From: Entonaema liquescens
Taxonomy: Eukaryota > Ascomycota > Sordariomycetes > Xylariales > Xylariaceae
Assembly (NCBI GenBank): GCA_902805475.1
Contig: CADCSX010000023.1
Coordinates: 186,001-250,000 of the forward strand
DNA: 64,000 bases
Direction: 5' to 3'
The notes under the pieces were generated by a model. It was given only the letters and a program-made list of their open reading frames with translations. It searched no databases and was not told the origin of the DNA. Of the stretch, positions 1-12,465 are shown piece after piece. The stretch's first letter is position 1. Each line of letters opens with the position of its first letter. The position numbers and the translations under genes are program-made.

Positions 1-76
1 AAAATTAATATATTAATAATATTAAATAAAATTATTTATTAATAAAAACGAAAAAATATATTTTTATATAATTTAA

Positions 77-267
77 AATAATAATTAAATGATAATTATA
101 CATATTATATAATAATATATATTTAATATAAAAAATATTTATATATTTTAAATTATATAAAAATATATTTTTTTATTTTTAATAATAAATAATTTTTTAA
201 ATATTATTAATATATTAATTTTTATTTATTTATTTATTTATTATTATTTTATTATTATTTTTTATAT
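77..267 (+). repeat. Direct repeat copy 1 (possible RIP-mutated LTR)
   Basis: This segment aligns over about 190 bp, with point changes and a few short indels, to 6040-6235 in the same orientation. Shared landmarks are the TAATATATATTTAATATA block, the ATTTATATATTTTAAATTAT block and the TTATTATTTTATTATTATTT tail. This copy has lost nearly every C and G, while the partner keeps CG dinucleotides. Two similar direct copies at the ends of a 6.2-kb AT island suggest the LTRs of a retrotransposon. The internal region is too mutated to show coding domains, and low complexity weakens the case. Confidence 0.45.
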
Positions 268-2239
268 ATATATATATTAATATTAATTAATGTTATTAAA
301 TTTATAATAATATAAATTAATAAAATTAAAAAATCATTATTATAATAATTTAAAAATTTTATTATAATAATATATATAATATTAATATAATATTTTTATT
401 AAAATAATTAAATTATTTATAATAAATTATTATTTTATTTTATTTTATAATTTATTTAAATTTATATTTATATATAATAATTTAAATTTATTATTATTAT
501 TAATATTTTTATTATTTATAATATTAATTTTTTTTATAATATTATAATTAAAAAACTTTATATAAACGTAAATTTAAATTATAAATAATAATTTAATTAA
601 ATAAAAAAATATAAAAAAATTACGAAAATTATTAAATTATTTTTTTAATTAAATAACAATAATTTTTTTTTAATATTTTAATTATATAATAATAAAATAA
701 AAAAATTATAAATTTTATAAAAATAATATTTTAATAAAAAAATATTTAAATATTTTTTATTTTAATAAATTTTAAAATTATTAATAAAAATATTTTATAT
801 ATTTAAATATTTAAAAAAATATTAAATAAATATAAAAAACAATTTTAAAAATTTATAATAATAAATTTTATAATTATATTAAAATTATTATCATTAATAT
901 TAAAAATTACATTAATATAACAAAATATATATATAAATTAATATAATATTAATTATATAAAATTTTTTATTAATTTTATATAAATAAATAATTTATTAAT
1001 TTAAAATTTTAATAAATTAAAAAAAATATAATAAAAATAATTTAATATATTAATATAAAAAATCTTAATTTATAATATTAAAAAAAAATTATTTATTTTA
1101 ATATATAAAAATTTATATATTTTTAAATATTAATATATTAATAATTAATATTTTTTAATTTATAAACATTTATTTATAAAATTATATATATAAAATAAAA
1201 ATTTTTTTTTAATATTATTTTTATTAAAATTTTTTTTTTTTTTATATTTAATTTATTTTACTTATTTTATAATTAATATTATTTTTTTTTAATATATTTT
1301 TTTTTTATTACACATTTTATTACTTTATTTTTTTATAAAATATTTTATTTTTAATTTATAAAAAATGTTAAATTATTAATATTTAATAATTTAATTTTAA
1401 TAAAAAATTTAAAATAACTTTTAAATAATATTTAATTTTTTTTTTTTATTTTTTTTTTTATTATTTTATAAAAACCATTTATATTTTATTTAAAATAAAT
1501 ATATAATATTTTAAAATATAATTTTAAATAAAAAATTAATTTAATATAAAAATAAATTATTTTATTTATTATAAAAAATATTTTTAAATTTTTTAAACTA
1601 TTATTAAATAATTTATATATAATTTTAACGTTTTTTTTAAACATTAAAATAAATAAAAAAAATCCATTAATAAAACATTATAAATTTTTTTTTTAAATAA
1701 CTTTATTATTTATATAAATAATAAATTTTTAAAAATAAACTTTTATATTTATTAATAATTAACAAATTTAAACTTATTATAAATTTTTTTTAATATACAT
1801 TATTAATAAAATATATTTTTTTATTATTATAAAATATTATAAAAAAATTTAAAATATTAAAAATAATTATATAAAAAAAATATATAATATTTTTAAAAAT
1901 AAATTTAAATATTTTTTAAATATATATTATATAATAAAAATTTAATAAATATAATTTTATATTATATTTTTTTTATAATATATTTTAATATTAATATTTT
2001 ATAAATATATATTTTATTATAAAATATTATTTTAATATTAAATAAAATAAAATTTAATATTATTATAATTAAATATTAATAATATTTTTTAATATTAAAA
2101 TAAAAAAATAAAATTAAAAAAAAAATTAATATAAAAATATTTTAATTATTTTTTAATAAATTTTTATTATATTAAAAAATTTTAAATTATAATTTTTAAA
2201 ATAAATAATAATTTATTATTATAATATATTAAATATATT

Positions 2240-2790
2240 AAAAAATAATATTAATTCGGTAATAAAAAACGTATTAAATTAATAATAATTATAATGGTTT
2301 TATATTAATAAATATTTTTTTACGTATATAAATTTATTAATATTTATTTATAACTTTTGGTAAATTTTATTTTTCGTGGTTTTTTACCATGCACGTTTTT
2401 TTATTAATTAAATTTTTTACCGTTTATTTAATAATATTTTTATAAAATTTTAATTTTTTAAAATTATTAATTTTATAATATTTTATACGGTCGTATACGT
2501 ACGTTTCGAAACGAAATAAATAATAAACGTAACGTTTATTTAATTAATTATTAAATTAATTAATTAATTAATTAAGTAATTGGTTCGGTAAATTAAATAA
2601 AGTAATTTAATATTAATAAATTAAAAGATTTAACGGGGTGGGCATGGGAAATACGGTTGCGCATTAGTAAATTTGTATGGAAATACATGTAATATTTATG
2701 CGATTTTCGCGGGTATAACGTTCTTATATAAAATAATATAACTATTACCGACTTAATACGCCTTTTATTACCGAATTAATGTTATTTATA
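2240..2790. other. Less-mutated patch inside the AT island
   Basis: Within the almost pure A/T island this stretch keeps normal-looking bases, densest at 2630-2760 (for example ACGGGGTGGGCATGGGAAAT and GATTTTCGCGGGTATAACG). It holds no open frame of note. It may be a younger insertion, a unique segment that was never duplicated and so escaped RIP, or an element boundary. Confidence 0.45.
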
Positions 2791-5700
2791 TTAAATTATA
2801 TTTTAATTTTAATATATTTTTTTTATATTATTTATATAATTTAAAAATTTAATAAATAAATTTTAAATATTAATTAAAATTTATAAAATTATAAAAAATA
2901 TATAATAATTTTTAATTAATAAATATAATAATAATAATAATAATAATTATATTAATTAAATTAATTAAAAATATTATTATAATAATAAAAAAAATAAATA
3001 TAATTTTAAATAAATAAAAAAATAAAAATATTATTATTAAATTTATAAAAAAAAAAATATTAATTAATAAAATATTTAAAATATAAATATAAAAAAATTA
3101 AAAAAATATAAAAAATTAAATAAAGTTTTTTTTAAAAAAATTACATAATTTTTTTAATAAATTTTACGTAAAAAAAATAAATATTAAATTTAATAATAAA
3201 TAATTAATTAAATTTTTAAAAATAATTATAATTAATATTTTATTTAATAAAGTAAATTTTTATATTATAAAATTAAATATTTTATTTTTATTTTTTTTAA
3301 AAAAATATAAATTAATTAAATATATATTTTAATAATATTATTAATTAATTAATATATAAAAATAAAATAATAATTAATATTATTAAAAAATAAAAATATT
3401 ATTTATTTTATAAAAAATAAATTATAACATTTATATATTTATTTTAATTATTTATTAATTAATAAATTTTATAATTTATTAAATAAATTAAAATATAATA
3501 TTAATATTAATAATTTTAAAAAAATTAATAAATTTTATTATTATTATTAAATTAAAAATAAAATTTCGTAAAAATTTAAATTTAATTTAAAAAATTTTAA
3601 TATAAATTTTAATTATAAAATAATTATTAATATTATATATTTTAATAAATAATTAATTTTATATATAATTAACATAATTATTAATTTTTAAATAATATAT
3701 TTTATAAAAAATTTATTAATTAAAAAAATATAAAAAATATTAAAATAATATTAAATTAATATTTATTTCGAATTTCCAAATATTATTATATATAATATTA
3801 AAACCAATTTTAATAATATTAAATTTAAAAATAAAGTTTTTATAATTAAAATTACTTATTATTAAATATTAATTAAAATATATTAATTAATTAATAAAAT
3901 TAAAAAATATTATAATTTTATTTATTAAATATATAAAATCATAATAATTAAATTTTAAAATTTTATTTTAAATATATTACAATTTTAAATAATTATTAAA
4001 ATAATAAATAACATTATTAATTTAAATAATTTTATTTTAATTTTTTTAATTTTTAACATTTATTTAAAAATTAATATAAATTTATTATTTATTTTTTTAT
4101 AAATATAAAAAATATAAATAATTTAAAAAATAATAATAAAAATTAAAAAAATTAAATTATAATATTTAATTTATAACATTTTAAATATTTATAACAGTTT
4201 TAATATTAAAAAAAAATTTTAATATTTTTTTTTATTAATAATAAAATATTTATTTATTAAAAAAAAAATAAAAAAAATTATATAAAATTATTTTAATTAT
4301 TAATAAAAATATTATTATTATTTTAAACATATTTAATAATATATTTATATTTTAAAATTTTTATATTAAATTTTATATTTAATTTAAAAAAAATTAATAT
4401 TAATTAAAAAACTTAAAATTAAATTATTTAAATTTATTTTTAATTTTAATAATTATTAAATTATTTTTAAAAAAGATTTTATATTTATTAATAATTTTTT
4501 TTATATTATTATATAATTTATTATTATTAAAAAACGAAATAATTTTATTTTAATAATATAATTTTAGAAAAATAAAAAAATAATAATATTAAAAAAATTA
4601 TATAAAATTTTAAATATAAAAAAATTAAACATTTTATTTAAAAATATATAAAAACATAATAATTTTTAAATTATAAATAATTTATAAAATTAAAAATAAA
4701 AATATTTTTATTTTTTATAAAAAATTATAATTAATAATTTAAAATTATAATAATTTTAATAAAAAATTAATTATAATTTACGTATTTACTATTTAAAAAA
4801 TTAATTAATAATTTATTTTAATTTTAATTTTTATATTTTATTAAAAAAAAATAAAAATTATAATAAAAAATATCATTAGAATTTATATTTAATTTAAAAT
4901 ATTTATATTAAAAATAATTTATATATAAATATTAATTAAATTAAAATATAAATATTTTAAAAAAATATTATTATATATAAAATTATTAATATTTAATTTT
5001 TATTTAAAATTATTAATTTTTAAATAAATAATATTTTTAATATTAATATTATAAAATTTTTTATTATAAAAAATAAAATATTAATTAAAATAAAAATTAA
5101 AATATGTTTTTAAAAAGTATTAAATGAAAAAATTGAAAATTTTAATGGTTTATATATTATAATTTATAAAAAAAATTATAAAATTTTTATTATATAAAAA
5201 AATCAAATTAAAAAGTTTAAATTATTAAATTTAAAATCCTCGAATATAATTAAATAATTTATAAAATAAAATATTTAAAAAATATATATTTTATTAATTT
5301 ATTAATTTAAAATTATATTTAATTATATAATAATAATATAATATATAAATTTAAAATTAAAAAAAATTAAAATTTTTAACGTTAAAATTTAATAATAAAT
5401 AAATAATTTAAAATAAAAATTTTATTATATTAATTTAAATTTTTAAAATTTATATTTATATATTTTTATTAATAAATTATTAATAAATAATAAAAATTTA
5501 AATTTATAAATTAATTACGTTATTATTTTAAATAATAAAAAATTTATTTTTTAAAATAATAAAATTTAAATTATAAATAATATTATTTATTAATTATTTA
5601 TTAAATATAAATAAATTATTTATAATATATTTATTAATAAAATTTATAAAATAATTTAAAAATTTAATATAAAATATATAATTTATTATATAATTAATAT

Positions 5701-6039
5701 TATTTTAAAATATTTATTATTTTAAAATATTTCGTTAATTTTATATATTAATATTTTCTTTTTATATTAATGTTTAATGTAAATAAATAATATAAACGAA
5801 AAAAAGTTAATAATTAATTTAATAATATTAAAATAATTATATAAAAATTAAAAAATAAATAATATTTAATAAATATATAATATTTATAATTTTATAAATA
5901 TAATAATTAAAACATTTTTTAATAAAATAATAAAAATATTAATAAAAAATAATTAAATTAATTTATAATTAAAAAAATAAATGAAATATAAAATAAATAT
6001 TAAATTTATAATTAATTAATTATAAAAAAAAATAAAATA

Positions 6040-6235
6040 AATAATAATTAAATAATAATTATATATATTACGTAATAATATATATTTAATATAAGAAAAT
6101 ATTTATATATTTTAAATTATATAAAAAACGCATTTTTCCCGTTTTTTAATAATAAATATTTTTTTTTTAAATATTATTAATATATTAATTTTAATTTATT
6201 TATTTATTTGTTATTATTTTATTATTATTTTTTTT
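6040..6235 (+). repeat. Direct repeat copy 2 (possible RIP-mutated LTR)
   Basis: Partner of the repeat at 77-267. It keeps CG-containing positions (for example TATTACGTAATA and AAAACGCATTTTTCCC) where the other copy has A/T, so it is closer to the ancestral sequence. Spacing of about 5.97 kb fits a complete LTR element. Confidence 0.45.
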
Positions 6236-7151
6236 ACGTACGTATTTATTAATATAAAATAAATAAATATTTTTTTTTATTAAATACGTATTATAATATA
6301 ATATATATAATTATTATTTAATTATTAATATTATAATATTTTATTAAAATATTATATTTATTATAATTAAATATATTATAACCGAATTTTATTTTTAATT
6401 TAATTACGTTAATTTAATTAAAATATTAATAATTATTTTATTTAAATAAATTTTTATTTATTTAATAATTAAAATACGTTATTAAATTAATTTTAATTTT
6501 ATTAAATTTAATAAAATATATATTAATTATCGTTTAAATTAATTTCGAATTAATTTACTTTAAATTATATAATTATTTATGTTATTTAATTAGTAATTAA
6601 TTTAAAAATAATGTAGCGAAAAAAGTATAATATAACGAACCATATGGTTTAAGCCCATTAAAATAAAAGATGTTTTTGTTCCGCGACAATATTGATTATA
6701 GCGGCTAACGAGCGAGGAATATGAACGGTAGATGCTAACAGCGCCACGAATTTATGTATGCCAAGTAGCTGCAATGCATTCTACATAATATAAGCCGTCG
6801 GAGAATAGGTGCTGCTGCATGTAAATAGTCAAAATTGTAAGTAGCACTCTATTTAAACGTAACGTATGTACAACTACGTTCCTTTATACACATAGCTATC
6901 CCGTATTTGATCTACTAACTTGGGCACATTCTAGGAGTCGACTACTTGAATCGTCCTCTAGATCAAACCTTTTGTGAGGATATAACCTTATTGCACCGAC
7001 ATCTTCTAGTATATGCTTCCATAAAAATAACTACATGAAAAAAAGTATCTGTCGATACAGCCTTCTAGGAATGCCGAACTGCGAAGTGTGTATATTGTCG
7101 TATAGACAACCCACCGGCACTAACAGAGATGCGCACATGCAGCTAATAGCA

Positions 7152-7257
7152 TCTAACCGGTTCGACCCACTTTTGCAACGTACCCGATTTTTGCAACGCA
7201 TATACACCAAAACTACTACCTTTTCAACCTCGAATAAAGCCACCAATATTGAGGCTA
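7152..7257 (+). repeat. Inverted repeat, left arm (106 bp)
   Basis: The reverse complement of 7924-8029 matches this arm at 105 of 106 positions; the one difference is GGTTCG here against GGCTCG in the partner. The arm carries an internal double TTTTGCAACG. Sequence beyond both ends of the arms does not match, and no target-site duplication is visible outside them. It could be the terminal inverted repeat of an 878-bp non-autonomous element or two opposed copies of a dispersed repeat. Confidence 0.85.
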
Positions 7258-7923
7258 CGAACTTGAGGGTAGGTACGTAGATAGACGGTTATACCTTATT
7301 TGTCCCTATAGTATTTAATTTAAATTGAAAAAATTACTAATATTGCAATCCCAAAACTTAGAAAAAGATGTGGAGGTACAAGGCCCCCACATACAAAATA
7401 GGTACGAAAATAGGTAACTCTGATCATATTTAAAAAGTAGAATATCTCAACATAAAAGCTTTATATTTTAAACTTGAAGCCTGTAATAAAGTAGGAATAG
7501 TTTAATATTTGTTTTACTTTAATTTGGTAATTGTACGTATTGCCGTTGCTGAGATATCTAAGTTTCAAAATTCCTCATAGTAAATATCGCCTATTTTACT
7601 ATGGGCAAGACTACTAACCTTAATATCTTACCACACGAATTTTCCTACAGCTTTAAAACTTGGTCTATAGCTTAATAGCAAGGCTGTAACTATCTCAAAA
7701 TAAAGGTATAAAATACGCAAGTCTATAAGACAAGTAATTGTAAAAAGTTCAAATCATCAAAGTGACTTGAATTCGTACCTAATTTATATGTGCGGGGCAG
7801 GTACCTACAATGATGTACGCTGTATTATAGATATCTTGACTTAAAATGCGGTATATCCATAATGACTTACACGAAACGGAACAGTAATCAATTACCTATT
7901 AGACTACAATACCTCTATATCAA

Positions 7924-8029
7924 TAGCCTCAATATTGGTGGCTTTATTCGAGGTTGAAAAGGTAGTAGTTTTGGTGTATATGCGTTGCAAAAATCGGGTA
8001 CGTTGCAAAAGTGGGTCGAGCCGGTTAGA
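7924..8029 (-). repeat. Inverted repeat, right arm (106 bp)
   Basis: Right arm of the inverted repeat, separated from the left arm by 666 bp. Near-identity implies recent origin or gene conversion. At 106 bp it is shorter than the duplications normally hit by RIP. Confidence 0.85.
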
Positions 8030-9461
8030 GTCTTCGTATTCAGCGTCCCCGGACTGTATGCACGCCTAGGCTATAACCTGAGTTTTACATTGGAACGCAT
8101 ATGCTTCTTCCACATAGCTTTAACCATTTACGGAAGCCCGTAACTCTGGGATGATTTATGACTACTCTTAAGCACCTACATGCTTAGCCCCGAGAGAAAC
8201 AAGTCGAGTGTCCACCGTTTGCTGTGATCGGCAAGTGAGCTTTTCTTTTTTCTTTTTGATCCTCCCATCAAGAGCCTAGAGATACCACATGAGCTGAGCG
8301 AACGTGAGTCGATACCGTAGCGGGAATGATAGACTTGTGATTTTCCCCAAACAGGAATTAGTATGTTTGCTATGAAAGCTTTGGTGGCATACACAATATG
8401 CTCGTGGCATTACCTCTCCGCCTCGACATTAACTTATCAGCCTAAGCGCTCTTAGCTCCTATTTATCATCCATTACTAAGTGATGTTGTCGGGGAATCGT
8501 CTCATGGTGATGTGGGGGCCACATGCGGTGTTTCGTTGCACAGGCGTGGTAAAAGCAAGATCTTATTAGATTCCGAGATAACCTTCTGGCAACGAACTCC
8601 TCAAAGTAGGCGTCTGTATCACACACGGTACGGTACTTGTCAACCTTGTCCGTAAACCGCGCTTAAGCACGTATTAAATGAACGTACATACCGTCTACGT
8701 AGGATCTACTCTCTTAGCACCGCTTACGCTTTTGATACGACGTCGCACAGCATATCTGCCGACGATGCTGATGCGATATGAAATATTACTGAAGGCCCAG
8801 CTGCACACCGTCTCGGAATATTTTGCATCTCGATCGACAATTCGCTAGCAGCAGCGCGGCATCGACGGTGGAATAACCCCTCACGTGGCCTTTGGGTTGG
8901 CTCCAAAGAATGACCAATCCCGGCGGCAACCCCGGATATATCGTGGTGGAACTGTACCGCGCCAAGGTGAGATGTGAGTTTTATCGAAGCCGTGAAATAT
9001 TTGGAGCTTCTCGTAAAGGTGCTATCGCATGATAGCTCGATTTGGGGTCGAGAGAGAAGGACATGAGCAAACCTGGATATGACAGCTCAAATCTTAACAT
9101 TGCATGTGAATGCCTAGTTAAAAAATTTACGATGGCTCATGCGAATCTAAATAAAACCAAGCCCGCACCAACAAGCTCCACGTTATGACAGATCTGCAAC
9201 GTCTTCCTCGAGAGGAAAGACTTACTTGTTTCTTGCTACACCAACGTAGTGAGGATAGCGAATATATCTGAAGCCTCGCCATAGCCTTCGTCCGGGATAT
9301 TGTTGCGACGCACCTCGTGGCAAACAGGGCGGTTAGTAATTGGTCGTGAATGGCCGAGTGGAGTGATGGTAAGTTGGAGCCCATCTGGGATATTCCTGCA
9401 TATTGCATCGTCCGCTGCATTGGCTACCGGCAGCCTGGATCGCGGCAATTTCTTAATTTGC

Positions 9462-11362
9462 TTATCCTAATATGGTACCATCCCTGTCACTCTCCTCAAT
9501 GCCGTCCAATGCCTCCTGCATCTCCTGCTCGCTGGCTTCCAGCCCGGAGGAGCTCATGAGTTTGCTGTCCTTATCCTCAGCTGTGACGATGTTAGTTGAT
9601 AATATTACACCGCCTCGTGGCGGATAGGGTGGAAGCCGGGAAGGGTTCAACTTACTTCTAGGTTCTACCAACAGGTTCTCTTGCACCTCGCAGTCCGTGA
9701 GCGTCGAACCTTCTCCTACCTCGCTCCTCTTTCCCAGAATGCATCGAGTCAATTTGCAGCCTTTGCCCACTACCACACCGTCCATAAGCAGACACTGAAA
9801 CAACTTGGCACCCTCCTTAATCTGGCAGTTTGCTCCAACGACGCTCTCTTTGATAGACGTCTTCTCTTCCACCATTACGTTGTCGGCGATCAAGCAGTCC
9901 TGCCTGGTTATGGTTGTCCGAGGTTTAACACCTTCGGGATATGCGACCTTTCTAGAATGAGCGAATGCAGACGCCGCCTCTGGGCCGGTCTCTTCGACGG
10001 AAGGAAGCTTTGCCAGCTGTAGTGATACGGCGAGGAGAATCTGGGCTGTGTCTACTCTGCGGAGCAGCGGAGCATCCGTGCTAGCGGGGTGGATGTAGGC
10101 CAGAATTGGCGGGACGGCGGGATCTCTCGGCTTAGACAGTATCCCGTCGTGATGACTGCTCCGGAAGTCTGCGGGGGGAGACGTCTCATACGACTCGCGT
10201 GCCCTCCACGGAGATTCGATAAGGCTGGCGTCCGCCGCAGATTGATTTCCACGTGGCGACCTATCTATTTTTGATTCCTCGGTGTAGCCCCCGATGACTT
10301 TTTTCATCCCTAGCTTGCTGAACAGCCCCGTCTCCCAGTTTGTCTTTGCCCACCAGCCAATGACGTCTTCGGCAAGCGTCTCCAGACGCTCGTTTTGTTG
10401 AATGAAGTTCAAAATCCACTTGGGCAGAATGTAAATGTGCGCATCCCGATGCGTCGTTAGCATTCTGAGCTTAGGATGGCTGCGTAATAACCCGTGACGT
10501 ATTGGGAGATTTTTCTTCTGGTCTAAGAGGTCGTTGAGCGAAGCATTTGGCATGGCGTAGGTTAAGTACGAGAGATGTGGCAGTAGCGAGTCCTTCGACG
10601 TGGGTACTGTAGGTGTAGTTATCGGCGCGGTTACGATGAAGTCGGTTTCCTCGCCCTTGATAGGGTTGGCAGTCTTCGTCTCGTACCATACCCCTAAACC
10701 ACCATTGCAATACGGAGGTTCGCCGTCGCTAAGGAGATCCGGTAGGCTCGCCGCTTTCACCATCCATGCCTGCAACAGCTTGTCGCCACCTAGCTCACAT
10801 ACTAGATCGCATGGTAGGACAACGAAGTCGGAGGTGATGAGCTCTTGGATCTCGGGGAGCCGCAGGATCTCTGCGGTACCTGTGTTCTGGTCAAGCCCGC
10901 TGGGTGCCACAAGATCTGGGCGGGGGTGAGGTAAACCGGTAAGGAAGGGGTTTGTGTTCAGCGCCGTGGTGATAGCATCGGCGGCAGAAGGAGGACAAAC
11001 AAGAGTAATGCCTGGATCATGTTAGAATAATTTATCGATATGATGGAGAGCAATTATTTTCCGAATCATTTGAGCATATATCAGTGAAAGACATGACCTG
11101 TGCTGAAATATATAATATGTTTATACTGGACTTGTACTGCTGCTACGCTGATCCCCTTATAAGTGATAGAGATATACTGACTTGTAATTCCTGTGCGATA
11201 GCAGAAGTCGATGGGATACCAGACCATAGGCCTGTTGGCTATGGGTAATAAAGCTTTGGGGTTCTCATCCGGATTTGATGTGAAGGTCGGGAATGAGGAC
11301 CCCGGACCGCAGAGGATGAGGGCCTGAAGGCCCGTGGCAGGCATTGATACGGCGTGGGGCAT
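9462..11362 (-). CDS. GCD1: Translation initiation factor eIF2B subunit gamma
   Basis: Gamma subunit of the guanine-nucleotide exchange factor for eIF2, part of the cytosolic catalytic sub-complex with epsilon. Three exons: 11182-11362, 9656-11011 and 9462-9580. Intron 1 (11012-11181) starts GTCAGT. Intron 2 (9581-9655) starts GTAAGT and has a CTAAC branch site; both joins keep frame, giving about 551 residues. The N-terminus has the nucleotidyltransferase-like start (LQALILCGPG, then NPKALLPIANRPMVWYPIDF). The C-terminus has left-handed beta-helix hexapeptides (IVGANCQIKEGAKL, LMDGVVVGKGCKL, ILGKRSEVGEGSTL). Ignoring intron 2 also leaves an open frame, but splicing restores the usual family tail. 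Naming is by domain layout and recalled family motifs. Confidence 0.85.
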
Positions 11363-12465
11363 CTCGAGCAGCCCAGCCGAGACCGAGGCCTGACGGAGGG
11401 GTTGATGAAGACTTGAGGACCTCGGATGAGATGTGGTGATCTAGAAAAGCATTAGCTTGAATAATTTTTAAAATGATTTTATCTTGAAATAGGGTTGATT
11501 TACTTGGATAGAGTAGATAGAATAAAGGGAGTCGCTGGTTTCAATAAAGAATGATATAGTTCATGCGCTGCTCATAGGTACTATCAAGTTTGAGTCACTC
11601 ACGATAGTTAATCAATTATTGAAATTAAGTCGCGATAGCTCTTATCTGCATGTGGCATGTGTAATGTGGAATGTGTACCTATGTGGAATGTATCTACGTA
11701 CCTAATCGATAGCAGCAAGATCCACACTCCGCAAGTTTCGGTCTGTGTCCAATTACAACTTGGACCGCCTGAGTGTCTATGGAAGCTTCAGCTGAAGCGT
11801 TTCCCCTCCAACCAATTATAAAGAGTCTTAGTCTACTAATGGATTCTTAACAGGGGCGATCAGCAGCTCAGCAGCTTGGAGAAAAGCTACGACCAGCCAC
11901 CTCGGCCCACTTCGTAATCGGGTAGTTTTGTTTCGAAGAATTGCAACATTGAAGAGCTGCAATAGTTGACAGCATTTGCTCTGTTAAAAGATGATATTCA
12001 AATTACAAGCAGAATATTACTTGCTACCACTTGACAGGCTGCTGCGAATGATTTACTACTGCTAGAGGTACCAGCGTCGTCGCCACCGCTTTAGCTGCTA
12101 CAGAAGGCGCTCTTACACGTAGCCCCAACCCCTGTTCGTTCCTCTGTTCTTTCCTATTAGGTTAGGTGTTGCTGCTTCCCAGCCCGCCATTTTTCGAGGT
12201 TTCTGTACGAGTATTCCGTAACATTTTCCACCTTGAACTTGAACCTTTTCCCACTCCCATTCAAACATTACCTACCATCTATTAGCGAAACTTATTTAGG
12301 TACCTTACCTATAAATAAATCAGCTACATAATTCATAATTGCAAACCGAAAACCTTCTCGGATCGCGGATAGATTTCTAAAGTTGTGATTCGCATCACAT
12401 TGCTTACTCCACCGCTCAGCGCGTGGTATGCAAGCCACGACCTTGCGATGATCCTATTTGAATAA
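11363..12465. other. Divergent intergenic region
   Basis: Promoter space between eIF2B gamma (minus) and the Pex22-like gene (plus). It has AT-rich stretches and pyrimidine-rich tracts ahead of the plus-strand gene. No RNA gene or conserved frame was seen. Confidence 0.5.

Larger units (their letters stand above)
1..6600. repeat. RIP-mutated AT-rich island
   Basis: This stretch is almost pure A/T with long runs and no meaningful open frames. From 1 to about 2230 there is hardly any C or G. Where C survives, notably 2240-2790 and 6060-6600, it is mostly followed by G (ACG, CCG, TACGTA). This fits RIP, which converts CpA to TpA and spares CpG. The island most likely consists of dead transposons in constitutive heterochromatin. 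No gene is seen in it, and no telomere repeat is present at the start. Confidence 0.85.
6601..9461. other. Gene-free region with inverted repeats
   Basis: Base composition returns to normal after the AT island, but no convincing gene is seen. The open frames here are under 100 codons, unlike known proteins, and overlap on both strands. The notable structure is the inverted repeat 7152-7257 / 7924-8029. The rest may be relic transposon or subrepeat DNA plus the 3' flank of the eIF2B gamma gene. Confidence 0.55.

Noticed and set aside
1..6600. AT island considered as mitochondrial DNA
   Set aside because: No mitochondrial genes or open frames are present, and the CpG-biased residual C fits RIP better. 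It is joined to nuclear genes.
7031..7280. Paired small frames at 7031-7280 on both strands
   Set aside because: They largely overlap the inverted-repeat arm and show no protein-like composition.
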